Shown: piece after piece, positions 53,731 through 62,680 of the stretch
Layout of the letters: the number at the start of each line of letters is the position of its first letter
Position numbering within the stretch: position 1 is the stretch's first letter
Source: Pseudomonas sp. ICMP 561
Lineage (GTDB): Bacteria; Pseudomonadota; Gammaproteobacteria; Pseudomonadales; Pseudomonadaceae
NCBI RefSeq assembly: GCF_002699985.1
Contig: NZ_LKBT01000056.1
Span: 124,001 to 188,000, forward strand
Direction of reading: 5' to 3'
Length of the DNA: 64,000 bases
Made by a program: the position numbers and the translations under genes
Notes under the pieces: model-generated
Seen by the model: only the letters and a program-made list of their open reading frames with translations
Told to the model about the DNA's origin: nothing
Database searches by the model: none

Positions 53731-53791
53731 TGCCTCTTGTGATGGGGCCGCAGGCTGAGTAACGTGGCGGCACATGTCTGGAGACCACTCA

Positions 53792-54472
53792 ATGTTTGCT
53801 GTTCGTTCCGCTCTGCTCGTCGCGCTGTTGCCACTGTTCGCTGGCTGCCAGATGCTTGCCTCTCACTCCGGTTCAGACCCCGTCTCGAAGGCTGGCTGGA
53901 TTCGCATGCAGGGCAATCTGACCGGCGATAGCGGCAAGCTGATGTTCCAGCCGTGTAATGAGCAGCGTCGTTACGTGGTCAAGGACGGCGGCAATACTGG
54001 CATCCTGCAGGAAGCGACTTCCCTGGCGGACAGCTCCGGCAAGGTCTTCGCCGACCTGCGCGGTGTGTTCGTCGCCAGTAAAGCGGTCGACAGCGATGGC
54101 CAGCTGGACCTGCGTCAGGTGTACCGCGTCGAACGCGCAGGTCAGGCCTGTGAGGACCCCAATTTCAAGCGTCTGACGTTGCACGTCAACGGTAACAAAC
54201 CGGCCTGGAACGTTAACGTCAGTGGCAAAGGCATGGTTATTGAGCGTCAGGGCAAAGACTCTATTGCCGTGCCGTATGTGGAAGAGCAACTGCCAGATGG
54301 GCGGTTCAGCGTGAGCAGTGAGGCTAACGGCAACAAGATGGAGCTCTGGGTTGCGCCACAGCGTTGCGTTGATAGCGTGGATGGCTCGGTGCAGCATTTG
54401 ACTGCCGAGTTGCGGATCAACGGCGAGACCGCCCGGGGTTGCGGGTATTACGGTGGGTCGCGGGATGATTGA
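53792..54472 (+). CDS. COG3650-type lipoprotein
   Basis: A 226-residue lipoprotein: MFAVRSALLVALLPLFAGC ends in the lipobox FAGC. The mature part resembles the predicted membrane proteins of COG3650: MQGNLTGDSGKLMFQPCNEQRRY, FADLRGVF, and the C-terminal region with CVDSVDGSVQHLTAELRINGETARGCGYYG, similar to MliC/DUF306-like small beta domains. Cysteine spacing suggests a disulfide. GGAG eight bases upstream supports the start. Function unknown. Confidence 0.78.
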   Translation: MFAVRSALLVALLPLFAGCQMLASHSGSDPVSKAGWIRMQGNLTGDSGKLMFQPCNEQRRYVVKDGGNTGILQEATSLADSSGKVFADLRGVFVASKAVDSDGQLDLRQVYRVERAGQACEDPNFKRLTLHVNGNKPAWNVNVSGKGMVIERQGKDSIAVPYVEEQLPDGRFSVSSEANGNKMELWVAPQRCVDSVDGSVQHLTAELRINGETARGCGYYGGSRDD

Positions 54473-54520
54473 TCTGGGTTGAGTTAATACTCGAGGATTA
54501 CCGCTCCCGTATCGCGGAAT

Positions 54521-55328
54521 AGGTATGTGCACAACTTTTCCATGCAGGGATGTTTGTGTACATATCCATTGCTGCGTTATGGCTGATATTGGTTGCGCTT
54601 TTACAGCGCGTCACTTTTGATAGAGCGCAAAAGTAACCAAAACGCTCTTGCCCCACCACTTGGTGCCTCGCTGTCGCTCGGCATACCCGTAATCCGACAT
54701 TGCTGCGTGGAGCCGCCGCCACCGGCCATCCATGGCCTGAGGCGGCTAAACCGGCATCCCTGCCGGTTTGCCCCACGCAGCAATATCGAATTCCGGCCGG
54801 CGTGGTTTAACGGGGCGCCTAAGATCAAAATCAAAAGCAGATCAAAAACAGAACGAAAACGGCGATAGCTCCTCGGACCGGTAGGAGCGAACTTGTTCGC
54901 GAGACGTCAGCACAGCTAACGAATACATCATCTGACACACCGCTTCGCAGCCTTCGGCAGCTCCTACAGAAACCCAGCAAACCCACACAATCAGGTCGGC
55001 TATCAGGCCGCCGCGCTTTTGACTTTGATCTTAGGCGCCCCGTTAAACCACGCTGGCCGAACGCAGATTCTGAAGCGTGGGTAAACCGGCAAGGACGCCG
55101 GTTTAGCCGCACCGGGCCATGGATGGCCCGTTGCGGCGGCCCACGGTTCAGGATCTGCGGGCGGGCATCCCGAGCCTAGGCGAGGGACCGAGTGTTGGGG
55201 CAAGAGCCTTTTGCTTACTTTTGGGCTCTATCAAAAGTGAGGCGCCGTAAGGGCGCAACCAATATCAGCCGTGACTAAGATAATGGATATGTACACAAGG
55301 TTGCTGCATGAAAGTTGTGTAGATACCT
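54521..55328. repeat. 808-bp non-coding imperfect palindrome
   Basis: The left arm (54521-54839) and right arm (55014-55328) are inverted copies of one another for over 300 bp with scattered mismatches. Both outer ends read AGGTAT.T.CACAACTTT inward, and both inner ends contain the same GTTTAACGGGGCGCCTAAGATC block. The 174-bp core carries a hybrid REP pair. Within each arm a smaller hairpin (the AAACCGG...CCGGTTT region) occurs. No convincing ORF lies in it. It could be a mobile or duplicated intergenic element or encode a very long hairpin RNA. Confidence 0.85.
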
Positions 55329-55439
55329 ATGCCGCGAAAGAGCGACGCGGCCTGCAGTAAAACCGCGGTGTTCTTATCGTCGGAATGCCGCCCAGACCAA
55401 GCACCGCGGATTTGTGTGCGGCTTCAGGTTCATGATGAG

Positions 55440-55620
55440 CCTGTGGGACCGACCGGGGTGGCGCTCCACTTCATTCGGGAAGGCGGCATTTCAAGCGATA
55501 CATCAGTTGCGGATGTACCGGCCCCTTCGCGAATGAATTCGCTCCCACGGATTTGTGTTTGCAGGCCAACATAGAATCTCCCACATACCCGGCCGCTACA
55601 TAATCCCCCTCCAGACCCGT
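55440..55620. repeat. Decayed REP copies
   Basis: Fragments of REP families follow the palindrome. One contains GACCGGGGTGGCGCTCCAC (55451-55469), the same insert seen in a REP at 39376. Others are a 'CGAATGAATTCGCTCCCACGG' half and fragments near 55560. The region 55329-55440 also carries the complement of the CTGGGCGGCATTCCGACGA motif at 55377-55398. No gene is seen. Confidence 0.6.
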
Positions 55621-55643
55621 TTGCCGGAAGGGGAGCAACACAC

Positions 55644-56681
55644 TCACTTGAACGCTGGAACCACCTGCTTGATAAACAACTCCAGCGACTTTTTCTTCTC
55701 GGCATGGGGCAGGCTGTTGTCGCACCAGAAGCTGAATTCGTCGACGCCCAGTTCCTGGTAGTGCTTGATGCGGGTAACGATTTCTTCAGGGGTGCCGATC
55801 ATGGTGTTCTTGCGGATGTTGTCCAGTTCAAACTCCGGACGTTCCTTGAACTTTTCCTCCGGGCTTGGCGCGAGGAAGCCGTTGACCGGGGTCTGTTTGT
55901 TGCCGAACCAGGCGTCAAAAGTACGGTAGAACTTCGAGATGGCCGTAGCGCCGACTTTCCAGCCGTCGGGGTCATCTTCCGCATGGACGTGGGTGTGACG
56001 CAGCACCATCAGTTGTGGGCGTGGCACGTCCGGATTGTTGGCCAGTGCGGCTTCGAACTTGTTCTTGAGATCCACGACCTCCTCATCGCCTTTCATCAGT
56101 GGCGTGACCATCACGTTGCAGCCGTTGGCCACCGCGAAGTTGTGGGAATCAGGGTCGCGGGCGGCGATCCACATCGGTGGTGTCTTGATCGGTTTCGGGA
56201 CGCTGGTCGAGGTGGGGAATTTCCAGATTTCACCGTCATGGGCGTAGTCGCCTTGCCAAAGGGCGCGCACCACAGGGACCATCTCACGCAGCGCCAGGCC
56301 GCCTGACGAAGCAGGCATGCCACCTGCCATGCGATCAAATTCCACCTGATAGGCACCACGGGCAAGGCCGACTTCCATGCGCCCATTGCTGATCACGTCG
56401 AGCAGCGCGCATTCACCGGCCACCCTCAGCGGATGCCAGAACGGCGCAATGATGGTGCCTGCGCCCAGGTGAATCGTCGTGGTTTTGCCAGCCAGGTAGG
56501 CCAGCAATGGCATCGGGCTGGGAGAGATGGTGTATTCCATGGCGTGGTGTTCGCCAATCCAGACGGTGCTGAAACCGCCAGCTTCGGCCATCAGCGTCAG
56601 CTCTGTCAGGTCCTCGAACAACTGACGATGGCTGACCTGTTCATCCCAGCGTTCCATGTGTACGAATAATGAAAACTTCAT
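55644..56681 (-). CDS. LLM-class flavin-dependent monooxygenase
   Basis: A 345-residue bacterial-luciferase-like (beta/alpha)8 protein: FSLFVHMERWDE, GFSTVWIGEHHAMEYTISPSPM, the FMN-phosphate region IHLGAGTIIAPFWHPLRVAGECALLDVISNGRMEVGL, and TMIGTPEEIVTRI. Such enzymes use reduced FMN and O2 to oxidise or cleave a substrate. The start at 56681 has a GAGGAA box. The gene is last in a minus-strand operon after a PotABCD-type importer (105-bp gap), so its substrate is probably what the importer brings in. Confidence 0.9.
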   Translation of the reverse strand: MKFSLFVHMERWDEQVSHRQLFEDLTELTLMAEAGGFSTVWIGEHHAMEYTISPSPMPLLAYLAGKTTTIHLGAGTIIAPFWHPLRVAGECALLDVISNGRMEVGLARGAYQVEFDRMAGGMPASSGGLALREMVPVVRALWQGDYAHDGEIWKFPTSTSVPKPIKTPPMWIAARDPDSHNFAVANGCNVMVTPLMKGDEEVVDLKNKFEAALANNPDVPRPQLMVLRHTHVHAEDDPDGWKVGATAISKFYRTFDAWFGNKQTPVNGFLAPSPEEKFKERPEFELDNIRKNTMIGTPEEIVTRIKHYQELGVDEFSFWCDNSLPHAEKKKSLELFIKQVVPAFK

Positions 56682-56786
56682 GACGCGTTCCTCGGATTGT
56701 TCAGCTCCAGGCCCATGTCTGCGACCTGGCGAGTTCGATAGTGATGGCGCTGCCAGCCAGACATCGGCACGCTGCGCAACGGCTGG

Positions 56787-57941
56787 CTAGTGAGCGCCAG
56801 CCGCTTTGTTGAGGTCGCTTTCAGTCCACTCGGTGTAAACGCACGCATCGCCGGTGGCCCACCGCACCCTGACGGTGTCGCCGGGTTGCATCGGCATGCC
56901 GGTGGCCGACAGCGCCTTGACGGTCATCGCGGTGCCATCGGCGGTCATGACCGAGCAGGTCTGGCTTTCACCCAGGAACAACACTTCGCCGACCTTTGCC
57001 GTGACCTCGTTCCAGCCGCTTGGCAGCGGTTCCTGGCTGGCCTGTTCGATGCTCAATGCCTGGGCTTTTTCCGGGCGGATCATCAGCAACGCTTCCTGAC
57101 CTGCCTGCAAGCCGGGCGTCAGGCGGATCGACAGGCTCTGGCCTTCGAAGGTGGCGACTGCGTTGCCCTGGGCCGTGAGCTTGAGGAAGTTCGAGTTACC
57201 GAGAAAGGACGCCACGAAGGCATTGGGCGGATTCTGGTAGAGGTCGTAACCGGTGCCCAGGCCGACGATTTTGCCGTGGCTGAAAATCGCGATGCGCTGG
57301 GAGAGGCGCATGGCTTCTTCCTGATCGTGGGTCACGTAGACGATGGTGATGCCCAGACGGCGATGCAGCTGGCGCAGCTCGTCCTGCAAGTCTTCCCGAA
57401 GTTTTTTGTCCAGCGCGCCGAGGGGTTCGTCCATCAGCAGGATACGGGGTTCATAGACCAAAGCGCGGGCGATGGCGACGCGTTGCTGCTGACCGCCAGA
57501 CAGTTGCGAGGGGCGGCGGTGGGCAAATTCTTCCAGTTGCACCAGCTTGAGCATGGCATCGACACGCTTCTCGCGTTCGGCCGCTGGCAGCTTGCGAATC
57601 GCCAGCGGGAAGGCAATGTTGTCGCGCACCGACAGATGCGGGAACAGCGAGTAGCGCTGGAAGACCATGCCGATATCGCGCTTGTGCGGCGGCACGTTGA
57701 CCAGCGATTGACCGTTGACCAGAATCTCGCCGGAACTGGGCGTCTCGAACCCCGCAAGCATCGACAGCGTGGTGCTTTTGCCGGAGCCGCTGGAGCCAAG
57801 GAAGGTGAGGAATTCGCCGTCCTGTATATCCAGGGAAATGTCGTCCACGGCCGCGAAGTCGCCGTAGTGCTTGTTCAGATTACACAGGCTGACCAGCGTG
57901 GTATTTGGCTGTTGCCCGGCTTCTTTTATCACGGCACTCAT
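56787..57941 (-). CDS. ABC importer ATPase (PotA-like)
   Basis: A 384-residue ATPase: Walker A GSSGSGKST (about 49-57), signature LSGGQ (about 147-151), Walker B ILLMDEP (about 167-173), H-loop VTHDQEEAM, and a C-terminal TOBE regulatory domain (from about 290). The layout is that of polyamine/putrescine-type importers (PotA/PotG). The start is the ATG at 57941, preceded by GAGGAG, and overlaps the upstream permease by four bases. A longer apparent frame upstream is antisense to the permease and is not part of this protein. Confidence 0.92.
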   Translation of the reverse strand: MSAVIKEAGQQPNTTLVSLCNLNKHYGDFAAVDDISLDIQDGEFLTFLGSSGSGKSTTLSMLAGFETPSSGEILVNGQSLVNVPPHKRDIGMVFQRYSLFPHLSVRDNIAFPLAIRKLPAAEREKRVDAMLKLVQLEEFAHRRPSQLSGGQQQRVAIARALVYEPRILLMDEPLGALDKKLREDLQDELRQLHRRLGITIVYVTHDQEEAMRLSQRIAIFSHGKIVGLGTGYDLYQNPPNAFVASFLGNSNFLKLTAQGNAVATFEGQSLSIRLTPGLQAGQEALLMIRPEKAQALSIEQASQEPLPSGWNEVTAKVGEVLFLGESQTCSVMTADGTAMTVKALSATGMPMQPGDTVRVRWATGDACVYTEWTESDLNKAAGAH

Positions 57942-58753
57942 GAGGTACTCCTCGCTTCGTTGCGTCGGCGCAGGGTGGCTGCGATCACCATGATCATGAC
58001 TGACAGGCCAATCAGCAGCGTCGAGGCGACGGCGATCACCGGGGTCAGGTCCTGGCGCAGGGTGGTCCACATTTTGACGGGTAGGGTTTGCAGTGTCGGG
58101 CTGGCCATCATCACGCTCAGGACGACCTCGTCCCACGAGACCAGAAACGCGAACAGGGCACCGGCGATCATGCCTGGGCGAATGGCCGGGAAGGTCACCT
58201 TGAACACTGCCTGTAACCGCGATGCGCCGCAGATCACTGCCGCATCTTCGATGGACTGATCGAACAGTTTCAGCGAGTTGATGATGGAAATGATGGTGAA
58301 GGGCAGGGCGACGATGACGTGACTGACCACGAATGAAAACAGCGTGCCGGTGTAGCCCAGTTTCAGAAACAGCGCGTAGACCGCCACGGCGATGATCACC
58401 AGCGGCACGATCATGGGCAGGGTGAATACGCCGTAGAGCATGTCCCGACCGGGGAAGCGTCCACGCACCAGAGCAAACGCGGTCGGCAGGCCCAGCGCGA
58501 CGGCAAAGAACGTAGTCAGCAATGCGACCTTGAGGCTGGTCATTGCTGCGTCCAGCCACTCGGGGTTGGAAAAGAATTGACCGTACCACTTGAACGTCCA
58601 GCCAGGCGGCGGGAACACCAGCCATTGTGATGAGCCGAACGACAGCAGGACGATGAACACGATCGGCAACAACAGAAACAGCGCGATCAGGCCCGTGGTC
58701 AGGTAGAGCCCGTAGCGCAGCCGCGGGCTCATGGCATTGGGAGTCAGGAGCAT
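57938..58753 (-). CDS. ABC importer permease (PotC-like)
   Basis: A 271-residue permease with six membrane segments and the EAA-type coupling loop IEDAAVICGASRLQAVFKVTFPAIRPG. It belongs to the PotC/PotI family that pairs with a PotB/PotH-type permease. GAGGT before the ATG at 58753 and an ATGA overlap with the ATPase gene show translational coupling. Confidence 0.92.
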   Translation of the reverse strand: MLLTPNAMSPRLRYGLYLTTGLIALFLLLPIVFIVLLSFGSSQWLVFPPPGWTFKWYGQFFSNPEWLDAAMTSLKVALLTTFFAVALGLPTAFALVRGRFPGRDMLYGVFTLPMIVPLVIIAVAVYALFLKLGYTGTLFSFVVSHVIVALPFTIISIINSLKLFDQSIEDAAVICGASRLQAVFKVTFPAIRPGMIAGALFAFLVSWDEVVLSVMMASPTLQTLPVKMWTTLRQDLTPVIAVASTLLIGLSVMIMVIAATLRRRNEARSTS

Positions 58754-58759
58754 GAAGGA

Positions 58760-59698
58760 TTACCTCGCGTCACTGGCACCGACCGGGGATTCCGGCTGGA
58801 GCTTCAGGTAGAAGTAAAACAGCACCAGTGTGATCACGATCAGCAACGCCGCAGCGGCACTGGCCAGACCCCAGTTAAGGAACGATTGCACCTGCTGCAC
58901 GATGAACTCGGGCAGCATCATGTTCTGCGCGCCACCCAGCAAGGCAGGCGTGACGTAGTACCCCAGCGACATGACAAATACCATCAGGCCACCGGAGAAC
59001 AGCCCCGGTCGGCACAGCGGCAGGAATACCCGAAAGAAATTGCTCCACGGACTGGCACCGCAGATCGAACCCGCCTGCAGCACCATCGGGTCGATGGCTT
59101 GCATGGTTGCCTGCAGAGGAAGAACGATGAACGGGATCATGATGTAGGTCATGCCGATCACCACGCCGGTCAGGTTGTGGACCATTTCCAGTGGCTCATC
59201 GATCAGTCCCATGCCCATCAGCGCTTTGTTGATGACCCCGGAAGCCTGTAGCAGCACCAGCCAGGAGTAGGTCCGGGCGAGCAGGCTGGTCCACATCGAC
59301 AGCAGGACAATGTTCAACATCCAGCGGCCCCAGCCGCGTGGCACCAGGGTGATTGCCCATGCCAGCGGAAAGCCCAGCAGCAGGCTGAACAGTGTCACCA
59401 GACCGGCCACCGAGAAGGTGTTGAACAAGACCCGTGAATACGCCGAGTTGGCGAACAGTTGCTCGTAATTGCCCAGCCCGGGTGTAGGCTCCAGGACTCC
59501 GCGCAACAGCAGGCCAATCAGCGGCGCGAAGAAAAACAGACCGAGAAAGATCAGCGCAGGAAGCAGATTGCGGCTGCCGCGCCAGCGCTGTGAGAAGGGT
59601 ATCGAGCGATTCATCGTCACCGCCTGGGCCGATGCCGCACCGGCGGTGCTGGGAGCACCACCGGCCGGGCTGGATTGACGGGGGACAACCGCTGTCAT
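58760..59698 (-). CDS. ABC importer permease (PotB-like)
   Basis: A 312-residue permease. A Pro/Ala/Ser-rich cytosolic N-terminus of about 40 residues precedes six membrane segments. The coupling loop reads MVLQAGSICGASPWSNFFRVFLPLCRPG (seen across 59030-59110). It pairs with the PotC-like permease six bases downstream. The start at 59698 lies right after the binding-protein stop codon; a later ATG at about residue 29 (MNRSIPFSQRW) is possible since the ribosome site at 59698 is weak. Confidence 0.9.
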   Translation of the reverse strand: MTAVVPRQSSPAGGAPSTAGAASAQAVTMNRSIPFSQRWRGSRNLLPALIFLGLFFFAPLIGLLLRGVLEPTPGLGNYEQLFANSAYSRVLFNTFSVAGLVTLFSLLLGFPLAWAITLVPRGWGRWMLNIVLLSMWTSLLARTYSWLVLLQASGVINKALMGMGLIDEPLEMVHNLTGVVIGMTYIMIPFIVLPLQATMQAIDPMVLQAGSICGASPWSNFFRVFLPLCRPGLFSGGLMVFVMSLGYYVTPALLGGAQNMMLPEFIVQQVQSFLNWGLASAAAALLIVITLVLFYFYLKLQPESPVGASDAR

Positions 59699-59700
59699 TT

Positions 59701-60732
59701 TTACTTGACCAGCCATTCGTTCCACCGTGTCGCGATGTCCGGACCGTTCTTGGCCCAGTATGCGAAGTCGAGGGTAATTTGGTCCTTGGCATGCGCGGTC
59801 GGCATGTTAGGTGCCAGGGTCGAATCCAGACGTTGCACGCTGTCCAGGTTGACCGGTGCGTAGGCGCTGAGGTTGGCGAAGTCGGCCTGGCCTTTGGCGT
59901 CGGTGGCGTTGGCGATGAACTTCATCGCGGCGTCCTTGTTTTTCGCGCCTTTGGGCACTACCAGGAAATCAGCCATGACCAGGTTCTGTTTCCAGCTCAC
60001 GCCCACTGGAGCACCGTCCTGTTGTACGGCGAACACCCGGCCGTTCCAGAATTGCCCCATGGACACTTCACCCGATGCCAGCAGTTGTTGAGACTGCGCA
60101 CCGCCGCCCCACCAGACAATGTCTTTCTTGATGCTGTCGAGCTTTTTGAAGGCGCGGTCCAGGTCCAGCGGGTAGAGCTTGTCAGCCGCGACGCCATCGG
60201 CCAGCAGCGCCAGCTCCAGAACACCCGGGCTTGGCCATTTGTACAGGGCGCGCTTGCCGGGATAGGTCTTGGTATCGAACAGTGCGGCCCAGTCCTGCGG
60301 CGCTTTGGCACCGGTACCGGTTTTGCTCTCGTTGTAACCCAGCACGAAGGAGAAGAAGAACGAACCGGCACCGTGCTCGGAGACGAAGCGCGGATCAATC
60401 CGGTCTTTTTTGATGACGTTGAAATCCAGCGGTTCCAGCAAGCCTTCGCTGGCTGCGCGCAAGGCGAAATCGGCTTCGACGTCGACCACGTCCCACTGGA
60501 CGTTGCCGCTTTCAACCATTGCCTTGAGTTTGCCGTAGTCGGTCGGCCCGTCCTGAACAACGGTGATGCCGCTGGACTTGCTGAAGGGGTTGGCCCAGGC
60601 CTGCTTCTGAGCATCCTGAGTCGAACCGCCCCAACTGACAAAGTTGACGCTCTCTGCCGCCAATGCCGCAGCACCCGACAGGGACAGGACGCCTGCAGTC
60701 AGCACTGCAATTGCACGTTTACTCAACACCAT
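59701..60732 (-). CDS. ABC importer periplasmic binding protein (PotD/PotF-like)
   Basis: A 343-residue secreted binding protein. The signal peptide ends GAAALA|A. The mature start ESVNFVSWGGSTQDAQKQAW, then WDVVDVEADFALRAASEGLLEPLD, fits the PotD-like family of polyamine and related cationic-substrate binding proteins. It is first in the importer operon, 365 bp after the ribB paralogue, with a palindromic operator at 60891-60916 in that gap. The ligand is unknown. Confidence 0.92.
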   Translation of the reverse strand: MVLSKRAIAVLTAGVLSLSGAAALAAESVNFVSWGGSTQDAQKQAWANPFSKSSGITVVQDGPTDYGKLKAMVESGNVQWDVVDVEADFALRAASEGLLEPLDFNVIKKDRIDPRFVSEHGAGSFFFSFVLGYNESKTGTGAKAPQDWAALFDTKTYPGKRALYKWPSPGVLELALLADGVAADKLYPLDLDRAFKKLDSIKKDIVWWGGGAQSQQLLASGEVSMGQFWNGRVFAVQQDGAPVGVSWKQNLVMADFLVVPKGAKNKDAAMKFIANATDAKGQADFANLSAYAPVNLDSVQRLDSTLAPNMPTAHAKDQITLDFAYWAKNGPDIATRWNEWLVK

Positions 60733-60890
60733 GTGTACGCCCTCATTTGTTGTGTTTTTGAGCGGGCTGTTGCTTGCCCGCTTATCGGGAGCAGTAGGTC
60801 CATTGGGGCCTTTTGAAACAGTGCGACCGAGTCAGATGCTGTTATTTGTGCTGTCCCTTTCCGGGCGCACCTGACGATTGATCGGCCTAC

Positions 60891-60916
60891 GGAATATCAT
60901 ATTATGGTATTCCAAA
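60891..60916. promoter_or_regulatory. Operator-like site upstream of the importer operon
   Basis: TTATGGTATTCCAAA at 60902-60916 lies within a longer imperfect palindrome GGAATA-N11-TATTCC (60891-60913). Thirteen or more bases match the complement of the site in the ribB/DUF1330 promoter (62238-62254). It is probably the binding site of the GntR/FCD regulator encoded at the right edge. The rest of the gap 60733-61096 shows only a small palindrome, TGGGCTTTAAGCCCA (60966-60980). Confidence 0.65.
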
Positions 60917-61096
60917 CTTTCTGCAAGAGCTTCGCTTCTCCGACGAAGCGTCAATTTGAGTTTGATGGGCTTTAAGCCCAATAATTACGGGGGCTAAACG
61001 TTTATTTTTAAAACAGGTTTACGCTTCGGGTACGCAATCTGAAAAGCGTTTTCATCCGTGAATAAACATCGAAAACAGGTGTTTTAAATGTGTTTT

Positions 61097-62206
61097 TCAG
61101 CCCGAAAACGGGATGTTTTCGACGACCTCCAGATCGTATCCAGTCAGCCCTGCGTACTTGAGCGGGGCGCCCATGTGGCGCAGTTTGCCGACGCCGATAT
61201 CCTGCAGGATCTGTGCCCCGGTACCGACCTCCGAATAGATGCGCGACTGTGAACGGCTGAACTGACGCGGCGGTTGGGTCAGTTGTGGAATACGCTCGAG
61301 CAGCGCCTGGGATGACTCGTGATTGGCCAGCACCACGACAACCCCGCTGCCGGCCTCGGCGACTTTCTGCAGGGCTGCCCAGAGGGTCCAGTTACTGGGG
61401 CCGTTGTAATGCGCGCCGACCAGATCCCGCAATGGATCGATGACATGCACGCGCACCAGCGTTGGTTCGTCGCGCTTGATGTCGCCCATGATCATTGCCA
61501 TGTGCACGCCGCCTTCGATGCGGTCCTCATAGCTGATCAGGCGGAACGTGCCGTGCACTGTGGAAAGCTCGCGCTCACCGATGCGGGCGACGGTGTGCTC
61601 GGTGCTCAAGCGGTAGTGAATCAGGTCGGCGATGGTGCCGATCTTGATGCCGTGTTTTGCGGCGAAGGTTTCCAGATCCGGGCGGCGGGCCATGGTGCCG
61701 TCGTCATTCATCACTTCGACGATGACCGAAGCGGGGGTGAAGCCCGCCAGACGTGCCAGGTCGCAACCGGCTTCAGTGTGCCCGGCGCGGGTGAGAACGC
61801 CGCCTTCCCGGGCGCGCAACGGGAAAATATGCCCCGGCTGCACCAGGTCTTCCGGTCGTGCATCGCGGGCGACGGCTGCCGCGACAGTTCGCGCCCGGTC
61901 GGCAGCAGAAATTCCAGTGCTGACTCCTTCGGCCGCCTCAATGGAAACTGTGAATGCGGTGGCGAACACGCTGCCATTGCTGGGAACCATCTGCTCCAGA
62001 CCCAGGCGCTGGCAGTGCTCATCGGTCAGCGTCAGGCAGATCAGGCCGCGTGCCTCGCGGGCCATGAAGCTGATGGCCTGAGCGTCGCAGCAGTCGGCCG
62101 CCAACAACAGGTCACCTTCGTTCTCGCGGTCTTCGTCATCCACCAGCAGGACCATCTTGCCTTGGCGATAATCCTCGATGATTTCTTCGATGCTGTTGAA
62201 CGGCAT
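61097..62206 (-). CDS. ribB: 3,4-dihydroxy-2-butanone-4-phosphate synthase with degenerate GTP-cyclohydrolase-II-like domain
   Basis: A 369-residue RibBA-like protein. The N-terminal DHBP synthase part (about 1-200) is intact: DDEDRENEGDL, and HIFPLRAREGGVLTRAGHTEA contain the metal- and substrate-binding residues; it makes the four-carbon precursor of riboflavin. The C-terminal third resembles GTP cyclohydrolase II but lacks the zinc-binding cysteines, so it is probably inactive (a RibBX-type arrangement). No FMN riboswitch is visible in the 93-bp upstream gap. Instead a GntR-like operator is there. It is likely a pathway-dedicated paralogue rather than the housekeeping ribB. Confidence 0.9.
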   Translation of the reverse strand: MPFNSIEEIIEDYRQGKMVLLVDDEDRENEGDLLLAADCCDAQAISFMAREARGLICLTLTDEHCQRLGLEQMVPSNGSVFATAFTVSIEAAEGVSTGISAADRARTVAAAVARDARPEDLVQPGHIFPLRAREGGVLTRAGHTEAGCDLARLAGFTPASVIVEVMNDDGTMARRPDLETFAAKHGIKIGTIADLIHYRLSTEHTVARIGERELSTVHGTFRLISYEDRIEGGVHMAMIMGDIKRDEPTLVRVHVIDPLRDLVGAHYNGPSNWTLWAALQKVAEAGSGVVVVLANHESSQALLERIPQLTQPPRQFSRSQSRIYSEVGTGAQILQDIGVGKLRHMGAPLKYAGLTGYDLEVVENIPFSG

Positions 62207-62237
62207 ACCTGACTCCTGCTGTCATGAGTTGATTGAC

Positions 62238-62254
62238 TTTTGGTATACCATAAG
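62238..62254. promoter_or_regulatory. Operator in the ribB / DUF1330 divergent promoter
   Basis: TTTTGGTATACCATAAG, with the perfect palindrome TGGTATACCA at 62241-62250, is centred between the two divergent start codons. It matches the importer-operon site in reverse complement. The sequence type (TGGTATACCA) is typical of GntR/FadR-subfamily operators. Confidence 0.75.
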
Positions 62255-62299
62255 ACAGTTTGTCCGGGTAAAGAACAGATATTTTTCAGGAGGGTTCGG

Positions 62300-62587
62300 A
62301 TGAAGGCTTACTGGATTGCGCAAGTCGATGTGAATGATCCACAGCAATACACCCAGTACACACAGCGCGGTCCGGCGGCATTCAAGCTTTACGGCGGGAG
62401 ATTCCTCGCGCGGGGAGGTCGCTCTGAGGCGGTAGAAGGCAAAGCCACACCGCAACGCACCGTGATCATCGAATTCGACTCCTACGATCAAGCCGTCGCT
62501 TGCTACAACAGCCCTGAATATCAGGACGCGATGAGCTACCGCGCGGGTGCTGCGAGGGCGGAGATTGTGATCGTGGAAGGGATTTAA
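62300..62587 (+). CDS. DUF1330 family small protein
   Basis: A 95-residue ferredoxin-like-fold protein: MKAYWIAQVDVNDPQQYTQYTQ, YGGRFLARGG, RTVIIEFDSYDQAVACYNSPEYQ, the standard DUF1330 signature (dimeric alpha-beta barrel family). Such proteins may bind or modify small molecules; no reaction is established. CAGGAGGG stands nine bases before the ATG. It is divergent from ribB and shares its operator, so it belongs to the same regulon as the monooxygenase and importer. Confidence 0.9.
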   Translation: MKAYWIAQVDVNDPQQYTQYTQRGPAAFKLYGGRFLARGGRSEAVEGKATPQRTVIIEFDSYDQAVACYNSPEYQDAMSYRAGAARAEIVIVEGI

Positions 62588-62680
62588 GGTTTAGAAGCGC
62601 GCGGTATATAAAGCTCTGAGGGGCCTGATTTATTCGGGAAATGCACGGCCTGCGGATGTAATGGCGTCTTCGCGGGATCC

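Noticed and set aside
54593..55725. Several short frames in the large palindrome and following REPs
   Set aside because: They have no ribosome sites or family similarity and arise symmetrically in both arms of the inverted repeat.
57942..58625. N-terminal extension giving a 612-residue ATPase frame
   Set aside because: It is out of frame with and overlaps the PotC-like permease on the same strand; the ATPase starts at 57941 with its own ribosome site.
62207..62299. FMN riboswitch upstream of ribB
   Set aside because: I looked for the conserved RFN blocks on the minus strand; the gap is only 93 bp and none are present.
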